Below are positions 36,401 to 46,982 of a DNA stretch of 64,000 nucleotides, piece after piece. Where the stretch lies: NCBI RefSeq assembly GCF_041381155.1, contig NC_091142.1:21538362-21602361 (forward strand), given 5' to 3'. The notes beneath the pieces were generated by a model. That model worked only from the letters and a program-made list of their open reading frames with translations. It was not told the origin of the DNA and ran no database searches. The first letter of the stretch is position 1; every line of letters begins with the position of its first letter. This DNA comes from Argopecten irradians (taxonomy: Eukaryota > Mollusca > Bivalvia > Pectinida > Pectinidae). Made by a program: the position numbers and the translations under genes.

Positions 36401-38605
36401 GTACAGCAAGGTGTGATAGCTGTGATAAAACTACTACAGTACAGCAGGGTGTGATAGCTGTGATAAAACTACTACAGTACAGCAGGGTGTGATAGCTGTG
36501 ATAAAACTACTACAGTACAGCAGGGTGTGATAGCTGTGATAAAACTACTATAGTACAGCAGGGTGTGATAGCTGTGATAAAACTACTACAGTACAGCAGG
36601 GTGTGATAGCTGTGATAAAACTACTACAGTACAGCAGGGTGTGATAGCTGTGATAAACTACTACAGTACAGCAGGGTGTGATAGCTGTGATAAAACTACT
36701 ACAGTACAGCAGGGTGTGATAGCTGTGATAAAACTACTACAGTACAGCAGGGTGTGATAGCTGTGATAAAACTACTACAGTACAGCAGGGTGTGATAGCT
36801 GTGATAAAACTACTACAGTACAGCAGGGTGTGATAGCTGTGATAAAACTACTACAGTACAGCAGGGTGTGATAGCTGTGATAAAACTACTACAGTACAGC
36901 AGGGTGTGATAGCTGTGATAAAACTACTACAGTACAGCAGGGTGTGATAGCTGTGATAAAACTACTACAGTACAGCAGGGTGTGATAGCTGTGATAAAAC
37001 TACTACAGTACAGCAGGGTGTGATAGCTGTGATAAAACTACTACAGTACAGCAGGGTGTGATAGCTGTGATAAAACTACTACTACAGTACAGCAGGGTGT
37101 GATAGCTGTGATAAAACTACTACAGTACAGCAGGTGTGTGATAGCTGTGATAAAACTACTACAGTACAGCAGGGTGTGATAGCTGTGATAAAAACTAGTA
37201 CAGTACAGCAGGGTGTGATAGCTGTGATAAAACTACTACAGTACAGCAGGGTGTGATAGCTGTGATAAAACTACTACAGTACAGCAGGGTGTGATAGCTG
37301 TGATAAAACTACTACAGTACAGCAGGGTGTGATAGCTGTGATAAAACTACTACAGTATAGCAGGGTGTGATAGCTGTGATAAAACTACTACAGTACAGCA
37401 GGGTGTGATAGCTGTGATAAAACTACTACAGTACAGCAGGGTGTGATAGCTGTGATGAAACTACTACAGTACAGCAGGGTGTGATAGCTGTGATAAAACT
37501 ACTACAGTACAGCAGGGTGTGATAGCTGTGATAAACTTCTACAGTAAGCAGGTGTGATAGCTGTGATAAACTACTACAGTACAGCAGGGTGTGATGAAGC
37601 TGTGATAAAACTCTACAGTACAGCAGGTGTGATAGCTGTGATAAAACTACTACATTACAGCAGGGTGTGATAGCTGTGATAAAACTACTACAGTACAGCA
37701 GGGTGTGATAGCTGTGATAAAACTACTACAGTACAGCAGGGTGTGATAGCTGTGATAAAACTACTACAGTACAGCAAGGTGTGATAGCTGTGATAAAACT
37801 ACTACAGTACAGCAGGGTGTGATAGCTGTGATAAAACTACTACAGTACAGCAGGGTGTGATAGCTGTGATAAAACTACTACAGTACAGCAGGGTGTGATA
37901 GCTGTGATAAAACTACTACAGTACAGCAGGGTGTGATAGCTGTGATAAAAAAACTACTTTACAGTACTCATGGCGTAATAGCTGTGATAAAAACTTACTA
38001 CAGTATAGCAGGGTGTGATAGCTGTGAAAAACTACTACAGTACAGCAGGGTGTGATAGCTGTGATAAAACTACTACATAGTACAGGGTGTGATAACTGTG
38101 ATAAAACTACTACAGTACAGCAGGGTGTGATAGCTGTGATAAAACTACTACAGTACAGCAAGGGTGTGATAGCTGTGATAAAACTAATACAATAAACTAC
38201 TACAGTACAGCAGGGTGTGATAGCTGTGATAAAACTACTACAGTACAGCAGGGTGTGATAGCTGTGATAAACTGCTACAGTACAGCATGGTGTGATAGCT
38301 GTGATAAATTACTACAATACAGCAGAGTGTAATAGCTGTGATAAAACTACTACAGTACAGCAGCTTGTGATTGCTGTGATAAAACTACTACAGTACAGCA
38401 GGGTGTGATAGCTGTGATAAAACTAATCAGTACAGCAGGATGTGATAGTTGTTATAAAACTACTACAGTTTGACAATGCGTGATTGGTGTGAAGGAAGTT
38501 GTGATAGAACTACTACCGTACAGTAGAATGTGAGAGGTGTTATACAACTACTGCAGTACAAAAGGGTTTGATGCTGTATTAAAACTATAACAGCAGGGTG
38601 TGATA
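30445..38605 (+). repeat. 38-bp satellite, array 1 (about 210 copies)
   Basis: The monomer (38 bases) reads AAACTACTACAGTACAGCAG then GGTGTGATAGCTGTGATA. The core (about 31900-37950) is nearly identical from unit to unit, with only occasional one-base indels. Both edges are degenerate. The first unit is the end of the TRIM-like coding sequence: 30 of 38 positions match the last codons and the bases after the stop. Short open frames on either strand here are repeat artefacts, because 38 is not a multiple of three and stops recur. Confidence 0.97.
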
Positions 38606-39734
38606 TACGTAATTGACTGCTATAAAAGAATCACGGATATTTGTTTTTAATCATAACTGACTCTAATGCATACGATAGTTGAGAAGATTTTAATCATTTT
38701 TAAATCAAGCAGATCATACATGTATTTTTCATCAATACTCATATAAATCATAGTTGTAAATGTTCATTACTAATCATAAAGATCATAATTGAGAACTTAT
38801 AAACATCATACTTACATTTCTTTATTTCGAATCAAAAAGATTATTGTCGTACACTCTGTTTTAATGATATATACCAAACTTGTAAACTTTTAAATTTTAA
38901 TCAATAATCATACAAATCATACTTCTAGACTCACTATATACTTATAAAAAACAAAGTTTTGAAAACCTGATAATTTTATTCAGATCAATCGCATTGGTAA
39001 AATGTTATTTGAATCATACGTGTACATTATAACCTATTTTGTTTTTAATCGTTTGCATTATTATCACTACATTGTACTCGCTTACACGTTGATCCTACTC
39101 TTCCGTGCACAACTAGTGCCGTTCATAGGATATGATTGACGTACTATTAGTTCTGATTTATAGTCTTAATCACCAAAGATGATGTGATGATGTATAACCA
39201 CTTACCTTTTATTTTTAATCATCTAAATCTTACCTGTAAACTTTTATTTTTAATCATGTACATTATACCTGTAAACTTTAATTTTTAATCATGTACATTA
39301 TACCCGTAAACTTTTATCTTTAATCATGTACATTATACCCGTAAACTTTTATTTTTAATCATGCACATTATACATGTAAACTTTTATTTTTGATCATGTA
39401 CATTATACCCGTAATCTTTTATATTTAATCATGTACATTATACCTGTAAACTTTTATTTTTAATCATGTACATTATACCTGTAAACGTTTATTTTTATCA
39501 GATAGATCATACGTGTACTCTTATGATCCATAAAGCTTCAAGTAATAAAACATTGAACACTGAACACTTTTAATCATATTATTTGTAACACCTAGATGTA
39601 AATTTTGTTTTAAAATCATATTGATCACATCTTTTATTTTTCATCCAGAAAACATAATCTGGTTATGATTGGGTTGATATATCATGATCATGATTAGTAG
39701 TCCAAATCACCAATGATTAGGTGATGACCTTCAC
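38606..39734. repeat. AT-rich block with 35-bp degenerate repeats, unit 1
   Basis: After the satellite comes a block shared by all three units (also 49730 and 61560). It consists mostly of eroded copies of a phrase TTTTTAATCATGTACATTAT plus ACCTGTAAACTT; the clearest run, about nine units, is at 39215-39500. No genes. Confidence 0.8.
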
Positions 39735-39829
39735 CTTCTCCATGACCCCGTCATCGGGGCAACAGGGTCACCTGTGCTGGCTTTAGAGCCTGAGGCTCCA
39801 AGGTATTCGGGTACAGGAAGGGTCAAGTC
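39735..39829 (-). pseudogene. MCCC1-like biotinyl-domain exon, unit 1
   Basis: Minus-strand codons give DLTLPVPEYLGASGSKASTG and then DPVAPMTG, followed one frame over by VMEK. This matches, from memory, the start of the biotinyl domain of methylcrotonoyl-CoA carboxylase alpha (VPKYL...APMTGTIEKV). The exon ends in a good donor, AAG|GTGAAG. Its length is 95 bases where 96 (32 codons) would keep frame: one base is missing in a G run after APMTG, and the same base is missing in the other two copies. The acceptor CAG is CTG here. A broken copy. Confidence 0.6.
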
Positions 39830-40497
39830 CAGTCTATCATCATGATAACAGATAAAATGGTACAATTGTCATTTATAATTACATTGTGAGTATCTGAAAC
39901 TCTTAAACACACTGTCTCTAAAATATGGCAGAAGGGTATGCCATTTATTTCGAATTACAACTTTGTAATTCATTTTATACAAATATTTTGTTGAGAAAAT
40001 TGAAATGGTCTAATATTTTGGTAATACAGTATGTTATTTCGTTTCCAAGAATTGAAATACTGTACAAAATTTCAAATTAAAATTGATTTTCAATTTGACA
40101 TATCAGAGTTTAACTGTTACAAGAATGAGGTGAAAAGATGCAAAACGAGTTTGTTGTGATACAAAAGACGTTAGGTATATCAAATTCGTTATACAAATGA
40201 TCATATCATTAATATCATATAATGCTTCTGTCGAAAGTAGCTTCTATTTTATTACACATGCTTTTTTTTAACAAAGATCATTATGTTTGAGGTTTACTGT
40301 AATTATGATAAAAAATAAAAATAATTAATTCAAGAGAGAAAAATACTCTCACTACCAAATCGTGAACCTTTTGTAAACCCGGTAAAATTTGATTTTTGTG
40401 GTTTTAATCAAAATTGTTGATATTTTAGTCTGCTGGAAGGAACAAATAAATCTTCTCAATGTGTGAATGTGAATTAGTGAGGTTCCACTGGATTTAT

Positions 40498-40570
40498 AAT
40501 ACTGTAAACAGACGTCTTTTGTGTGGGATTAAATTTCTCGTATTTCACGAGTGATAAGAAATCGCGAAAA
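40498..40570. mobile_element. left end of a MITE family C relative
   Basis: ATAATACTGTAAACAGACGT and TTCTCGTATTTCACGAGTGA resemble the left arm of the element at 20613. It runs directly into the 49-bp tandem array. A second instance is at 63600. Confidence 0.45.
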
Positions 40571-40925
40571 TGTTTTTGCACAGGTAAAATGTAACCATAT
40601 GACTCTAAATCGTGAAAAATGTTTAAGCACAGGTAAAATGTAACCATATGACTCTAAATCGTGAAGAATGTTTCAGCACAGGTAAAGTGTAACCATATTA
40701 CTCTAAACCGTGAAAGATGTTTTAGCACAGGTAAAGAGTAACCATATGACTCTAAACCGTGAAAGATGTTTTAGCACAAGTAAAGTGTAACCATATGACT
40801 CTAAACCGTGAAAGATGTTTTAGCACAAGTAAAGTGTAACCATATGACTCTAAATCGTAAAAATGTTTTAGCACAGGTAAGTGTAACCATATAAGTCTAA
40901 TAAATCGTGAAATATTTTAGCATTT
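40567..40925. repeat. 49-bp tandem array, unit 1 (about 7 copies)
   Basis: Units read TTTTAGCACAGGTAAAGTGT then AACCATATGACTCTAAATCG and TGAAAAATG. They are slightly diverged. A sister array of about five units is at 63660-63905, but unit 2 of the big duplication lacks it. Confidence 0.85.
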
Positions 40926-41354
40926 AGAATCCTCTGCCTTTATGTAGGCAATGCTCTAATAAATAACAAATATGACAAGACTTTTCTACCTTTATGTTGT
41001 AAATGGTCTAATAAAAACAATTGTTGTGATTATCTAAATTCCAAGGGACACAAGCCACCGCTCTTGATCAAACATATTTCTAATATTTGCAGCTGAAAAC
41101 TTTTCAGGAAATTCACTGTATTTAACGGTCAAAACCTGACATGGCTGAAAGCATAAAAGTTTAATTTTGTTGTGAAAGCATGTTGACAGATTAAAGGAAT
41201 GTTGCCTAATGAAGAGAAAGTGGAAATAACGCCATACACATGACAACATAGATATAAGAGATCCCAAGGATCTTGACATCATCAACGAATGATCTGTATC
41301 ATATAATATAATGAAAAGAGGGATAATTCCATTGTTTTTCCTTTCTTTCCCTCC

Positions 41355-41460
41355 TCTTTTGAAATATTGAATTCACTACGACGACACCCATCACCGCTCT
41401 TTCGTCTTCCTTGAAGAACATTTTCTCTACAACTCCCGCCATTGGTAGATTACTATCGCA
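41355..41460 (-). pseudogene. decayed MCCC1-like last exon, unit 1-2 boundary (a-type)
   Basis: The minus strand keeps an acceptor (TTACATACAG) and then SNLPMAGVVEKMFFKEDER, alignable with INAPKAGVIEKVNFKEGET of the exon at 53405. The C-terminal part is replaced by unrelated codons. Several conserved residues are lost (NAPK to NLPM; the GE turn to DE), so it is a pseudo-exon although still open. Confidence 0.55.
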
Positions 41461-41693
41461 CTGTATGTAAATAAAAACAATCACAAAGTATATTCATGGT
41501 TACACAAGCTAATTCGACGGATTTAGGTCCCACCTTTTTTGCCGAATATACACAGTATGTTGGTTTAGTGCATCATAGTAATGAGGAGAGACCATATACA
41601 CACACAAACATGTACATGTTTGTTTCAATTGAGGTCAAATATCAAAATATTGCTCAGTGACATGGTTTTGATAACTAGCCCGATATAATCTGG

Positions 41694-42210
41694 CCTTGAC
41701 ATTAGACTTATACATTATGACAGATAGAAGTCTGGTTTAGGACCAAAACGCACTACTACATGAAAAGATGGAATTCGCCGGCAGCGTTTGGTATCGGGCC
41801 AGGTCATTCTCCTATTCAGACTGACCACCGAGAATTGCTGTTTTCTTTTTTTTTAACAAATGAATAATATATCTACCCAAATATAACAATCCATCAAGAT
41901 AAAAGGCGATTTTCATACTATGAGAAAAAGGCGAGGATTAAATTTAAAGCTGCGGAAAAGAAACTACTGTATTGAAAAAATAGAACATGCATGCGTGATA
42001 AAATGGATGGCTTTAAGTAGATAAATTATTCATTTGTTGAAAAGGTAAATGGCGCTTCTCGGTTGAAATATTTTGTAAGCAGTCTAAATAGGAAATGACC
42101 TGGCCTGATTCCAAACATTGTCGGCGAATTCCACCTTTTCATATAGAATTGCGTTCTGGCCCTAAACCACACATGCATCTATCTGTCATAATACCTATGT
42201 CTGATGTCGA
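41694..42210. mobile_element. long-TIR non-autonomous DNA element, copy 1
   Basis: Terminal inverted repeats of about 120 bases. The left arm contains TTATGACAGATAGAAGTCTG, GGAATTCGCCGGCAG and GGGCCAGGTCATT; the right arm has the inverses CATCTATCTGTCATAATA, GTCGGCGAATTCC and AATGACCTGGCC. The centre is AT-rich with no transposase. A paralogue is at 51496 in the next unit. Confidence 0.8.
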
Positions 42211-42421
42211 TAGTTGAAAGCGTAGTCAGGATCAATAAAATACTTTCAATTAAATAACGAAAGATTTCGAGTTTTAGTTGCCACTGACCGGACATACAAC
42301 TGAAAATCACATCTTATCCCATAGCAAATACCTTCCTTGACATATTATCTGTTTCGTCAGTCAGATACTAACGGAGCCAACATATTATTATATCTTCTTC
42401 CTAATTGCGATCTCCTCCAGA

Positions 42422-42596
42422 ATTCTGTCTTTATATGTAACAGAGTTAACTGCCCTGGGTAGGTATTGATTTTGACGTCATCATTTTATGAATCCTTAAA
42501 GTTTTCCTTAAATTCTGATGTGACGCTCATAAAAACATGACGTAACAATTAACGCGTATTTTCAAGGACAGATAACTGTAATATACAAAAGTAGAA
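42422..42596. mobile_element. MITE family A, copy 5
   Basis: TGTAACAGAGTTAACTGCCC and GGACAGATAACTGTAATAT are inverted, with TTTTGACGTCATCATTTTAT inside. It occupies the same place in its unit as the copy at 52268, so the insertion predates the segmental duplication. Confidence 0.7.
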
Positions 42597-42599
42597 TTG

Positions 42600-43758
42600 T
42601 AAACATCGTCATTGATAAGAACTGTTGATGAAATCGTATGTATACAGGGTTTGTTAATATAACATCATACAAATAAAATTCTATTCAATTTGTTTTATTG
42701 AATATACTTTTATCACTCATTAACGAATATTTCAGACATAAATTGAGTATCATGGTTATACATTTTTACAACGTTGTTCTTTCTTCACTTCACTTAAACA
42801 CAAATATATTTACTATAGCATACACATTCTATTCGTCAGCTCATAAATAAGATTAAGAAAATATATACATACTTTTTGTCTATAGCTCTCCGATACTCAG
42901 ACAATGGAAAACCGATTGGCCATATGCTTTTTATCATTGACATATACTTGGTCATTTCTGTCGATACAGTATTTCACAGTTCTTTGAAGATATCAATTAC
43001 CAAAACGAATAACCCAACTAGTTTTTACAAAAACTATATTGACTTAATCATCTACCAAATGAGAAGAACAAACATTTTCCTCCTCTATATAGTAACATAA
43101 GACGACAGCATAGCTATATATCTATTTGTATATCAATAATTGCCCAAACGTGTTAAATGCTCAGTTTCAGTTTCCATGTCAGTTTTCGTAATTTGAAAGT
43201 ATATTTTGAAGCTAAACAATAAATAGATAAATTTTTAGTTAATGGAAATAATCCACACGATGTAAGAGAGATAATCCCACTACAAAATTAATGTAATTGA
43301 AAATTCTATATGCTCCTGTCAGCGTGATATCACGATTGTAAACACACCTTTTCATGGACTCTGACTAAAGCATTTAATGATAGTACCCTCCAGCTTCGGG
43401 ATTTATCTTGACTTCAAACACAGGTGAAAATCACTTTAATATCAAGTTTATATCAGAAATGTACCTTTCATAATACCTATTTGGGACATAGCAGACCCTG
43501 TTTTATTTTACACATACATCGATAAACGTTAATTTAGTTTTTTAACAAATAGTTAATAATTTACGTGAGATGACTTGAAATAATTCAATATTCACACTTA
43601 TCTAAATACCACATAATCTACTCGTACTAGTGAATCCACATGTTCAATTGCAACCAGAATTCCGTATAGCCGCTTATTTTTGCAGGGATGAAATTTTCGT
43701 GATTTTGCGGGTCATTCCTATTATAGCGAAGATTTGATCCGCGAAATATTGAGAAATG
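42600..43758. other. flank shared with 52450-53400, no gene
   Basis: The two segments align over most of their length (for example GACATAAATTGAGTATCATG and ACATATACTTGGTCATT in both). Reading frames are not conserved between them, so no gene is supported. Confidence 0.5.
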
Positions 43759-43797
43759 GTAAATTCAATCTCTACAACTCCCGACTTTGATGCAAAT
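43759..43797 (-). pseudogene. remnant of MCCC1-like last exon, unit 2 (b-type)
   Basis: Minus-strand codons ASKSGVVEIEF align with APKAGVIEKVNF of the intact exon at 53405 and lie in the same position next to a single 61-bp monomer. The flanking exon sequence and acceptor are gone. Confidence 0.5.
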
Positions 43798-43799
43798 AT

Positions 43800-43862
43800 T
43801 AACAATAATATATTACGGTAGTAATAATAAAACAAATTAGCATGCTACTGTATGTTAATGTT
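43800..43862. repeat. single ancestral monomer of the 61-bp satellite
   Basis: ACAATAATATATTACGGTAG, then AAACAAATTAGCATGCTACT and GTATGTT align with one unit of the 53530-56850 array. Both flanks match the flanks of that array, so this is the unamplified paralogous state. Confidence 0.65.
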
Positions 43863-44994
43863 ATAGAATACAATACCTGAGTCACAAAACGAAATTTAGT
43901 AGTTAAATTAGTATATCAGAAAAGCTTAAGATACGCGCGTTCAATGAGAAATGTCTAGAAAAATACTATATACTATACATTGGATATTTATGTGAAAATT
44001 AAAAACATAACAAGACATTTTATGCAAATATGTCGTGTATAACAAATTGTGTGAAAAAGATCTTCTAAAGTGATAAGCAGAGAACAATAGTAGAGTTAGG
44101 TTAATGAAGGGAGTCCTATATCTATAAGATAGTGTGTATGATATTACCATTGCGATACCTACTGTAGTGGTAGTTCAGACATTTTACCTACACATGCAGG
44201 TATATCTTTAACCCCTGATATAAAATTGTCTTATTACCCAATACACAGATCGATATATCTATAGTTACACAGGTGTATCAATATACAGTACAGATGTTTC
44301 ATATCACACAATATATAGGCCATCTACCGGGAGTACAAGTACAGTATCAGTATGTGTAAGCGCGCAAACGTTTCATTGATTCAGAAGTAAAACTTAGATC
44401 CTGAAATATTTCACTATTCACATAACATTTTACCATACTTTATGAACATTATCCATTTACAGGTTTGTTTACACATATGTTCTTAGTGGTGTGTGTAAGG
44501 AAGATGTCTGAGGTGTTCCTAATACTTAATGATCGTTTTTACTAAGAAGGCGTTACAAGTAAGGAACTGTACAAATTGAGCGCACGTGTGTTATGTAGGG
44601 GTCGGTGAGCGCGTCGAAATGATGGTAGATAAATATAAATGACTCTCCATAAAAGTGGAATGCCTAAAAAACGATTTTCCAAATACAAATATAAATTCTC
44701 AATTGAACACGTTTAACTTGCGTTACCAGTTGTAATTTCCTAAACACATATGTATTTACCTAACAGTAAAGATAAGGTATCACCTAGTGATGGGCAATGT
44801 TATGTTTATTAGTTACCACACAAATCCAGGAAGTAAAATAAGCATAACACAGAAACAGGTATACCTCGACATTCCCAGGTACGTACTCACCGTAGCTAGC
44901 TATATATATTTTGGAATTTATACAAAAGTATTGTTTTATTCCCTTTAATGCATACATACGAGATCCTGATTTATTATGAATAATTTTCATTATA
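43863..44994. other. 5' flank of TRIM-like copy 2
   Basis: It aligns in patches with 56870-57835 upstream of copy 3 (for example AATGTCTAGAAAAATACT against AATGTTTAGAGAAATACT). It is AT-rich with no conserved frame, and presumably holds the promoter, but no element could be pinned down. Confidence 0.45.
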
Positions 44995-45166
44995 GGAGCG
45001 ATGGATTTATGAGCGTTACAAAGAAGGACGTACAATTAGTATTGGAAAGAAAGACAAAGTCCAGGAGAAGAGATAAGGATATGGTCAGCGTAACAATGTA
45101 GCATTAAGATGCTGCGTCTGATAACGTTAGAATCACCGTAAGAGTGGTTGTCGACATGTGAACCAG
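44995..45166 (+). other. 5' noncoding exon of TRIM-like copy 2
   Basis: The conserved block starting AGGAGCGATGGATTTATGAG ends at CAG|GTTAGT, a good donor, or at GTAATT four bases on. The acceptor GATCTTAG ends at 45240, leaving an intron of about 74 bases before the coding exon. Small introns of this size are at the low end for animals. Confidence 0.45.
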
Positions 45167-45256
45167 GTTAGTAATTAAGTGTACTTCAGCCGTCTGGTTA
45201 TATGCGCTAACTAACACAAATATACTTGATAGGATCTTAGGAATTTATAAACCAAC

Positions 45257-46849
45257 ATGGCGGCGGCAATTATAAATATACGTCTGAAAGGTCAGAGAAC
45301 ATGCGCTCATCACAAAGGAAAGCAACTGGATTTTTACTGTGAAAAATGTCAGGAACTAATGTGTTCAAAATGTCTTTCGTCTGTTCATAAAGGGCACGTT
45401 GTGTGTGAACTCGGTGATATCACTCCCCAGAAAAAACAGGAAATCCAGAACTTTATCACCAGAACCGAACAAAACGACCTGGTACAGATTGGGACATACA
45501 TTGCCTCTACCGAAACACTTCTGAAGGAAAATGACAGAACATTCGAGAAACTCTCAAATCAATTGAAGATGCAATATGACAAGTTAAAACAAGACCTAGA
45601 CATGCTTACAGCAGAGACGCTGTCTCTGTATCAGAAGATGAGAGATGACAACACCAAGCTCATAAAGAATTACAAGCGGGACCTTGTGATGTATGATAAC
45701 CAGCTCAAACAACTTATGCAGGATTGCAAGAAAGCACTTCAGGAAGGCTCTCACTTACAGCTATATGATACAGCCTGTGAGATCCATTCTCCTAGACGTC
45801 TCCCTATAAAACCTGTCCTTGGGACAGCTAGCTTCACTCCAAACACAACTCCTCAGGGTCATCTAGAACAAGCCTTAGGGAAAATGATCACCTCTGGTCA
45901 ATCACCTCTTGACCAGGGTCCGGCAGTTTCAACGTCCACTCACCATGGTAAGACAGTATCGACATCAGGTGACATCAGCAAAGTCTCTTCACGTGAACAA
46001 CATTCACCCGATAATGAGAAAGACACAGATACAAAAAGGAGACCACTGCCAGACACAAAAGTGTTAGAGCTCTGGAGGTCTCCATGTAGAATTAATTCTA
46101 TATGTCTTACTACTGAAAATTTGGCTTGGACATGTGACTACAGTAAAACACTAACTCTCCTGGACAGGAAGGGCACAGTAGCATGGAAGGTCACACACAG
46201 TAGTGGCATCACTGACATCAGTCTCTCCCCAACAACACAAAGATTGTGGACCTGTGATGTTGACTGCAATATCATCGAGCTGGTATCAGGACAACTTACA
46301 CAAATATTTAAAACTGAAGAGTTTCCCTGGTGTATGTGTGTTACAGCTGATGGTCATGTCATTGTGGGGATGGATAACCACATCTCTAAATTTACCGTAC
46401 AAGGTCAAGTGGTGATTACGACAATGACTTCAGGGACTGGTAAACCATTAGTGTGCACACCACAACAGATCACCGAGTGTCCTGTCACTCACAATGTTGC
46501 AGTGATTGATTATAACAAACGAAGTGATAGGGGTGGTGGAAATAGACATGTTGTTGTCATTGATGAGAACTTTCATGAACTGTTTGTATACAGAGGCGAT
46601 ATTCCTCCTACATTCAAACAACAACAGCAATCAAAACATACACCATTTTATCCTTATGACGTAGCATATGATAGTATGGGAAATCTCATCATAGGGGCTG
46701 ACGAAGGTATTCTACTCATCAAGGGAGGAGGGGAATTTCATAGACTGATACACAAGGGGATAGCAGGGTCATTGGCTTTTGGACGGGAAAATGTGTTATG
46801 GGCACAGGTGGGAAAATGTGTCAAACTACTGCAGTATAGCAGTGTATGA
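45257..46849 (+). CDS. B-box / coiled-coil / beta-propeller protein (TRIM-like), copy 2
   Basis: One open coding exon of 530 aa, ATG in the context ACCAACATGG. The B-box ligands are all present (Cys16, His19, Cys28, Cys31, Cys36, Cys39, His44, His47). The coiled coil spans about 65-165, followed by a Ser/Thr-rich linker containing QSPLDQGPAVSTSTHHGKT and a propeller from about 270 with blades such as YDSMGNLIIGADEGILLIKG. It ends KLLQYSSV and TGA. It differs from copy 1 mainly in the linker and in propeller surface loops (for example SDRGGGNRHVV against SDGGDGNKHVV), while the B-box and coiled coil are nearly unchanged. No RING. A short, LINE-interrupted satellite follows the stop. Probably functional. 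Confidence 0.93.
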   Translation: MAAAIINIRLKGQRTCAHHKGKQLDFYCEKCQELMCSKCLSSVHKGHVVCELGDITPQKKQEIQNFITRTEQNDLVQIGTYIASTETLLKENDRTFEKLSNQLKMQYDKLKQDLDMLTAETLSLYQKMRDDNTKLIKNYKRDLVMYDNQLKQLMQDCKKALQEGSHLQLYDTACEIHSPRRLPIKPVLGTASFTPNTTPQGHLEQALGKMITSGQSPLDQGPAVSTSTHHGKTVSTSGDISKVSSREQHSPDNEKDTDTKRRPLPDTKVLELWRSPCRINSICLTTENLAWTCDYSKTLTLLDRKGTVAWKVTHSSGITDISLSPTTQRLWTCDVDCNIIELVSGQLTQIFKTEEFPWCMCVTADGHVIVGMDNHISKFTVQGQVVITTMTSGTGKPLVCTPQQITECPVTHNVAVIDYNKRSDRGGGNRHVVVIDENFHELFVYRGDIPPTFKQQQQSKHTPFYPYDVAYDSMGNLIIGADEGILLIKGGGEFHRLIHKGIAGSLAFGRENVLWAQVGKCVKLLQYSSV

Positions 46850-46982
46850 TTTCTGTGATAAAACTTGTAATAGAACTACTACAGTGCAGCAGGGTGTGAT
46901 AAATGTGATAGAACTACTACAGTGCATCAGGGTTTGATAACTGTGATAGAACTAATACAGTACAGCGAGGTGTGATAATTTA
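46820..46982 (+). repeat. 38-bp satellite, array 2, left part
   Basis: About four diverged monomers (GAACTACTACAGTGCAGCAG, then GGTGTGATAA) follow the stop of copy 2 and are cut off by the LINE. The right part of the array resumes at about 49300. Confidence 0.85.

Noticed and set aside
37916-38161. Minus-strand 81-codon open frame
   Set aside because: It lies inside the degenerate edge of the same satellite and has no counterpart in the other two arrays.
30445-38605. CRISPR-like regular repeat array
   Set aside because: Units are adjacent without unique spacers, the host is a metazoan, and the monomer derives from the neighbouring gene.
41034-41285. Minus-strand frame ending NMFDQERWLVSLGI
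   Set aside because: The last about 30 residues look protein-like and a CAG acceptor is near 41137, but no family is recognised, the matching spot at 63984 is only partly in the window, and unit 2 lacks it.
46203-46415. Plus-strand 70-codon frame and minus-strand 60-codon frame at 46448-46630
   Set aside because: Both are shadows of TRIM-like copy 2 in other frames.
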